7,853 nucleotides of DNA. It comes from CAZNQW01 sp964575225. Its GTDB lineage: Bacteria > Chloroflexota > Anaerolineae > JAAYZQ01. Where the stretch lies: NCBI GenBank assembly GCA_964575225.1, contig CAZNQW010000188.1, forward strand, positions 1-7,853, written 5' to 3'. Made by a program: the position numbers and the translations under genes. The notes under the pieces are model-generated. The model was not told the DNA's origin. It did no database searches and saw only the letters and a program-made list of their open reading frames with translations. Positions 5,108 to 7,853 of this stretch are shown piece by piece (positions within the stretch are counted from its first letter, which is position 1; every line of letters starts with the position of its first letter).

Positions 5108-5941
5108 CTAGTACTTGCGCACCACCGAGCGATAGCTTTGGGGCACGCGGCACTGAATGAGCTGCAGCTCCTCGCGGGTCTTGCGCACCAGGTCCAGATC
5201 GATGGGCGCCACGGCATAGCCTTCGATCTGTTCGTCAATCGAGGCGTACAGCTCGCCCCGGGGACCGACGATCATGCTGTCGCCAAAGAAATGATAGCTG
5301 TACTCTTCGCCCACGCGATTGCTGGCGACGACGTACAGCGAGTTCTCCAGCGCCCGCGCCTGGACGTAGGTGCGCCATTCTTCGACGTAAATGGCCGGAT
5401 CCTGGCTGGGGGTGTGGTTCCAGTTGGCGCAGACGCACAGCAGGTCGGCGCCGTCGAGGGCCAGGCTGCGGGCCGCCTCGGGAAAGGCCAGATCCCAACC
5501 CAGGAGCACACCCACGTTGCCAAAGCTGGTCTCGAAAACCGGCAGGCGATAGCCGGCGCGAAAGGCCAATCGCTCCTCGCCCGGCAGGTGGAGCTTGCGA
5601 TATTCGCCCAACAGCTCGCCGTCGGGGCCAATGACGACAGCAGCGTTGTAGATGATGCTCTCGACCTTTTCCTTGGTCACCATGCCAAAGACGATGTGGG
5701 TGCCATAATCGGCGGCCCGCTGGGCCAGCAGGTTCACCGTGTGGCCTGGCACCCGCTCGGCGACGCTGGTGAATTCGAGCCCCAGCTCATAGCCGGTGGT
5801 GGCCAACTCGGGAAAGACGATCAGGTCTACCTTTTGCTCGGTGCAGATGCGGTCGACGAATTTGCCCATGGCGATCAGGTTTTCCTCAACTTTGCCCAGT
5901 TGGGGAAACATTTGCACCACGGCTACGGTTATCTCTTGCAT
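5108..5941 (-). CDS. Nitrilase-superfamily (carbon-nitrogen hydrolase) protein lacking the catalytic cysteine
   Basis: This 277-residue cytoplasmic protein covers the whole fold of the family, which hydrolyses nitriles, amides or N-carbamoyl compounds with a Glu-Lys-Cys triad. Glu is present at E45 (FPELATTGY) and Lys at K116 (YRKLHLPGEE). At the nucleophile position the expected GVxxCWDxxFPE reads GVLLGWDLAFPE: residue 148 is Gly, codon GGT at 5498-5500. C169 and C171 lie elsewhere and are no obvious substitute. The rest is well preserved (CANWNHTPSQ 171-180, ARALENSLYVVASNRVG 195-211), with no frameshift. AAGGAG at 5949-5954, 7 nt before the ATG, and a strong promoter argue for expression. 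It may be a binding or regulatory pseudoenzyme, a recent inactivation (one base from TGT), or a sequencing error. The substrate cannot be told from sequence. Confidence 0.92.
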   Translation of the reverse strand: MQEITVAVVQMFPQLGKVEENLIAMGKFVDRICTEQKVDLIVFPELATTGYELGLEFTSVAERVPGHTVNLLAQRAADYGTHIVFGMVTKEKVESIIYNAAVVIGPDGELLGEYRKLHLPGEERLAFRAGYRLPVFETSFGNVGVLLGWDLAFPEAARSLALDGADLLCVCANWNHTPSQDPAIYVEEWRTYVQARALENSLYVVASNRVGEEYSYHFFGDSMIVGPRGELYASIDEQIEGYAVAPIDLDLVRKTREELQLIQCRVPQSYRSVVRKY

Positions 5942-5974
5942 AGGTTCACTCCTTGCCTACAGATGGTCCGTTTG

Positions 5975-6003
5975 AGTATACCCCGGAATCGGCCCTGCGT
6001 CAA
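5975..6003 (-). promoter_or_regulatory. Promoter of the nitrilase-like gene with an overlapping inverted repeat
   Basis: Minus strand: -35 TTGACG (5998-6003), 17-nt spacer, -10 TATACT (5975-5980), start near 5968. A 7-bp inverted repeat, GGAATCG (5985-5991) and CGATTCC (6009-6015), is centred on base 6000, within the -35. It could be an operator, but this is inference. The promoter begins 27 nt after the methyltransferase stop, so the nitrilase-like gene has its own start even if operon read-through occurs. Confidence 0.8.
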
Positions 6004-6030
6004 TTTGGCGATTCCCTGCGAACAAGAGTT

Positions 6031-6696
6031 CTATAGTTCCTTCTCGGCCACCACCAGGTAGACGCGGCTACCCTGCACCTCGGCCGTCTCGCGCCGGGCC
6101 GCCAGGCCCCCGGCGACCAACCGCTCGACCAGGTCGGGACCCGGCCCCCGCTGCCCGGTGATGCGGTACAACCCGTCGATGCTCCGTGTGACGGGGGTGG
6201 GCCGTTCAAAGGTCGCCCCCTGGACGACGATCAGCCGCCCGCCCGGGGCCAGCACCCGACGCGCCTGGTCGATCCAGGCCGGGTCGTAGATATAGGGTGT
6301 GGGAAAGGTGGCGACGATGGCGGAAAAGGCGCCCGGGGCAAAGGGCAGGGCATGGGCGCGCCCCAGGGCCAGGGGCGCCGGACGTCCCAGGCGGCGAAGG
6401 CGGCGGCGCGCCCGGCGGGCCATGGCTCGTGATGCGTCCAGCCCTGCCACCGGGTGGCCCGCTGCCGCCAGGTCGGCCAGCAGATGGCCGGGCCCAAAGC
6501 CCACCTCCAGCACGCGGCCCTCCGGCGGCAGGTAGGCCAGGGCCGTCTGCTGCCAGCGCCGCCAGTGTCCCAGCGAAACGGCCCAACTCACCGGGTCATA
6601 GATGCAGGACAGCTCGTGGTAGAGCAGCCGGAAGCCACACCCCACGACGCGCTGCCACAACGACGGCGTCGGGGGCGGCGTCCCCGGCGCCGTCAC
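6031..6696 (-). CDS. Class I SAM-dependent methyltransferase
   Basis: A 221-residue methyltransferase of the Methyltransf_11/UbiE-like type, transferring methyl from S-adenosylmethionine to an unidentified small molecule. Motif I VLEVGFGPGHLL at 62-73 binds SAM; acid D87 in GLDAS ends beta-2; motif II region HALPFAPGAFSAIVAT is at 115-130; LAPGGRLIVVQG is at 149-160. The N-terminal part (LLYHELSCIYDPVSWAVSLGHWRRW) would form the substrate-side cap. The start is the GTG at 6696, chosen because it overlaps the deacetylase stop as GTGA and has GGAG (6704-6707) 7 nt upstream; upstream reading in the same frame is only a shadow of the deacetylase gene. This tight coupling implies linked expression with the YdjC-family gene. 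Confidence 0.9.
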   Translation of the reverse strand: MTAPGTPPPTPSLWQRVVGCGFRLLYHELSCIYDPVSWAVSLGHWRRWQQTALAYLPPEGRVLEVGFGPGHLLADLAAAGHPVAGLDASRAMARRARRRLRRLGRPAPLALGRAHALPFAPGAFSAIVATFPTPYIYDPAWIDQARRVLAPGGRLIVVQGATFERPTPVTRSIDGLYRITGQRGPGPDLVERLVAGGLAARRETAEVQGSRVYLVVAEKEL

Positions 6697-7547
6697 GCCA
6701 GGGCTCCAAAGGGGATCAATTCGATGCCCAGGGCCTGGATCTCGGCGCGGACCTGGGGATGGCTGAGCAGGTCGATTTCGATCTCCCGTTCGGCCCGGTA
6801 GGTGCTGGCAGCCAGCGCCGCGTCGTCGTAGCCGGGATGGCACATGAGTTCGGTCACGCCGGGCGAGAGAGTGCGGAGCAGACCGAGAAGGTGTTCCAAG
6901 GTCAGCGCCGGGCACCCGTAAAAGCCGCCCACGAAATGGTCGGGATGGGCCAGTCGGCGGGTGCGGAGCGCCTGAACGTTGGCCACCATCATCTCCCGCA
7001 CCTGGTCGATGGGCACCCCCGTCAGGTGGGGAATGGTGCCGGCGGCCTGCCGAAGGTCGGCGTCCAGGGGAAAGGGCGCGCGCAGCGGCAGCCGGTGATC
7101 GGCCGCCAGGTCGGCATACACGGCAAAAAAGGGTGGGTACAGGTGGACAAAGTGGTGGCAGTCCAGGTGGTCGGGCGGGCGCCCGGTCAAATCCTCAAAG
7201 CGGGCGATCTGGGCGCTCCACTCGCTGCGCAACTGATCCAGGGGAAGGTCCGAGGCGTGCGCCCATTGGGTGCGCTGGCTCAGGAACAGGCCGTCGGCGT
7301 CGACCAGGCCGGGAACCCGGTCGGGGGGCAGCACCGGCCGGCCCGAGGTCGAGACCAGGTGCAGGCCCAGGCCCAGATTGGGGTGGGTCAAAGCGTCGGC
7401 CATCTGGTGGTCGAGGTCGGGTTGGTTGATCAGTACCGTGGTGCTGGTGACGATGCCGCGGACGTGGGCCTCCAGGATGCCCCGCGACACCCCGGGCGTC
7501 CGCCCATAGTCATCGGCGTTGACGATCAGTCGCTTGCTCTGGTTCAT
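6693..7547 (-). CDS. YdjC/ChbG/HpnK-family carbohydrate deacetylase
   Basis: This 284-residue protein belongs to the YdjC family (ChbG removes an acetyl group from chitooligosaccharides; HpnK acts in hopanoid-sugar biosynthesis). Visible family marks: NADDYG at 10-15 with D12 as the expected metal/catalytic acid, GLHL with H63, LDCHHFVHLYP at 128-137 with histidines 131, 132 and 135, and ELMCHPGYDD at 233-242 with H237. Length is normal and the site looks intact. The start at 7547 is supported by GGAGG (7553-7557) 5 nt upstream and a promoter at 7574-7602. It is the first gene of a two-gene unit with the overlapping methyltransferase. No transporter, chitobiose or hopanoid gene is next to it, so the substrate is open. 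Confidence 0.93.
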   Translation of the reverse strand: MNQSKRLIVNADDYGRTPGVSRGILEAHVRGIVTSTTVLINQPDLDHQMADALTHPNLGLGLHLVSTSGRPVLPPDRVPGLVDADGLFLSQRTQWAHASDLPLDQLRSEWSAQIARFEDLTGRPPDHLDCHHFVHLYPPFFAVYADLAADHRLPLRAPFPLDADLRQAAGTIPHLTGVPIDQVREMMVANVQALRTRRLAHPDHFVGGFYGCPALTLEHLLGLLRTLSPGVTELMCHPGYDDAALAASTYRAEREIEIDLLSHPQVRAEIQALGIELIPFGALA

Positions 7548-7573
7548 AGGGACCTCCCGCGGTTTCTGCCCTG

Positions 7574-7602
7574 TTTATACCCCAGGATGGTCCCGATGGC
7601 AA
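7574..7602 (-). promoter_or_regulatory. Promoter of the deacetylase-methyltransferase operon
   Basis: Minus strand: -35 TTGCCA (7597-7602), 17-nt spacer, -10 TATAAA (7574-7579). The start would be near 7567, giving a leader of about 20 nt that contains the GGAGG. GGGACC (7549-7554) and GGTCCC (7589-7594) form a distant 6-bp inverted pair of doubtful meaning. Confidence 0.8.
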
Positions 7603-7626
7603 GCATGAGCATCCCGCATGGGGCCT

Positions 7627-7657
7627 GGGCGCCGCAAGCAGAGGTTGCGCCGCATGC
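7627..7657 (+). repeat. 31-nt dispersed repeat, copy 2
   Basis: Starts GGGCGCCGCAAGC and ends TTGCGCCGCATGC, matching the minus strand of 4756-4786 at 26 of 31 positions. Both copies lie upstream of a minus-strand start with a good ribosome binding site (the lipoprotein frame and the deacetylase). Confidence 0.8.
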
Positions 7658-7687
7658 ATCGCCCGTCCTCATGGACCCCCGTTTTCG

Positions 7688-7705
7688 CCTGCCTGCGCAG
7701 GCAGG
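7688..7705. repeat. Perfect 18-bp palindrome CCTGCCTGC/GCAGGCAGG
   Basis: The 18 bases are their own reverse complement, and are followed by GGTGACGA. The arrangement resembles the CCCGC..GCGGG..GTGACGA elements of the 2384-2520 cluster. Confidence 0.8.
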
Positions 7706-7794
7706 GGTGACGACTCGGCGGGGGTGACGAACAGGACGCCCGTGAGGGTCGTCCCTACAGGAATTCGGTCATACCCGCGATGCGGCGCAATATG

Positions 7795-7823
7795 GTAGGG
7801 GCCGGTTTGAAACCGGCCCCTAC
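7795..7823. repeat. 14-bp inverted repeat GTAGGGGCCGGTTT / AAACCGGCCCCTAC
   Basis: Perfect 14-base arms (7795-7808 and 7810-7823) around a single G. The ends GTAGGGGC...GCCCCTAC are shared with other palindromes in this window. A single-base centre means it can form a cruciform or hairpin only by opening a few inner pairs. Confidence 0.85.
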
Positions 7824-7853
7824 GCTTCGCGCCACCGTCCGGGCTACGCAAGC

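Larger units (their letters stand above)
7548..7853. other. Right-end spacer (306 nt): promoter plus repeat cluster
   Basis: After the operon promoter come three strong palindromic elements (listed separately) and fragments such as GGGTCGTCCCTAC (7747-7759) and CGGGGGTGACGA (7719-7730) of the kind found in dispersed intergenic repeats. There is no ORF with a ribosome binding site, no RNA gene, and no adapter at this end. Confidence 0.65.

Noticed and set aside
5030..6061. 343-codon plus-strand frame over the nitrilase-like gene
   Set aside because: It is the exact antisense of a recognisable family; the composition (many H, G, Q, V) is typical of a shadow frame.
6694..6915. 294-residue methyltransferase starting at 6915
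   Set aside because: The first 73 codons are the deacetylase gene read in another frame; the GTG at 6696 has a good ribosome site and the classic GTGA overlap.
6297..7727. 476-codon plus-strand frame over the methyltransferase and deacetylase
   Set aside because: It is long, but antisense to two recognised genes and low in complexity at its start, with no domain or supported start.

Overview
The window is a GC-rich bacterial contig, most likely from a metagenome and probably from the Chloroflexota (Anaerolineae-like). That assignment is an inference from the style of the alanyl-tRNA synthetase, clear GGAGG ribosome binding sites and intergenic spaces filled with GTAGGGGC/CCCGCGGAAGCGGG-type palindromes; no rRNA or other phylogenetic marker confirms it. 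Two stretches are not genuine chromosome. Bases 1-45 are an Illumina P5/Read 1 adapter with a readable i5 index, and about 4200-4345 is homopolymer-rich junk around a 10-N scaffold gap.

Layout from left to right: (1) alaS on the minus strand, lacking its C-terminal domain because the contig ends in adapter; its promoter (TTGACA-17-TACAAT) lies at 2345-2373. (2) A 394-nt spacer with several palindromic repeats. (3) A plus-strand gene for an unrecognised four-helix membrane protein. (4) Convergent to it, a minus-strand mntA-hepT toxin-antitoxin pair (MNT antitoxin, HEPN toxin) with an 11-nt overlap and its own promoter. (5) The damaged gap region, then a repeat-rich stretch holding one small lipoprotein-like reading frame of 39 codons with a perfect ribosome binding site. 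(6) A minus-strand nitrilase-superfamily protein with a strong promoter, in which the catalytic cysteine position reads glycine. (7) A minus-strand two-gene operon: a YdjC/ChbG-family deacetylase followed by a SAM-dependent methyltransferase that starts on the GTGA overlap with the deacetylase stop. (8) A final repeat-rich spacer.

Almost everything is transcribed leftwards, from at least four sigma-70-type promoters with 17-18 nt spacers. There is one housekeeping gene (alaS), one defence or stress module (MntA-HepT), one possible pseudoenzyme, and a small carbohydrate/methyl-transfer operon. No convincing new multi-gene system is present. The best leads are the cysteine-less nitrilase homologue, the orphan lipoprotein leader, and the density of palindromic elements.
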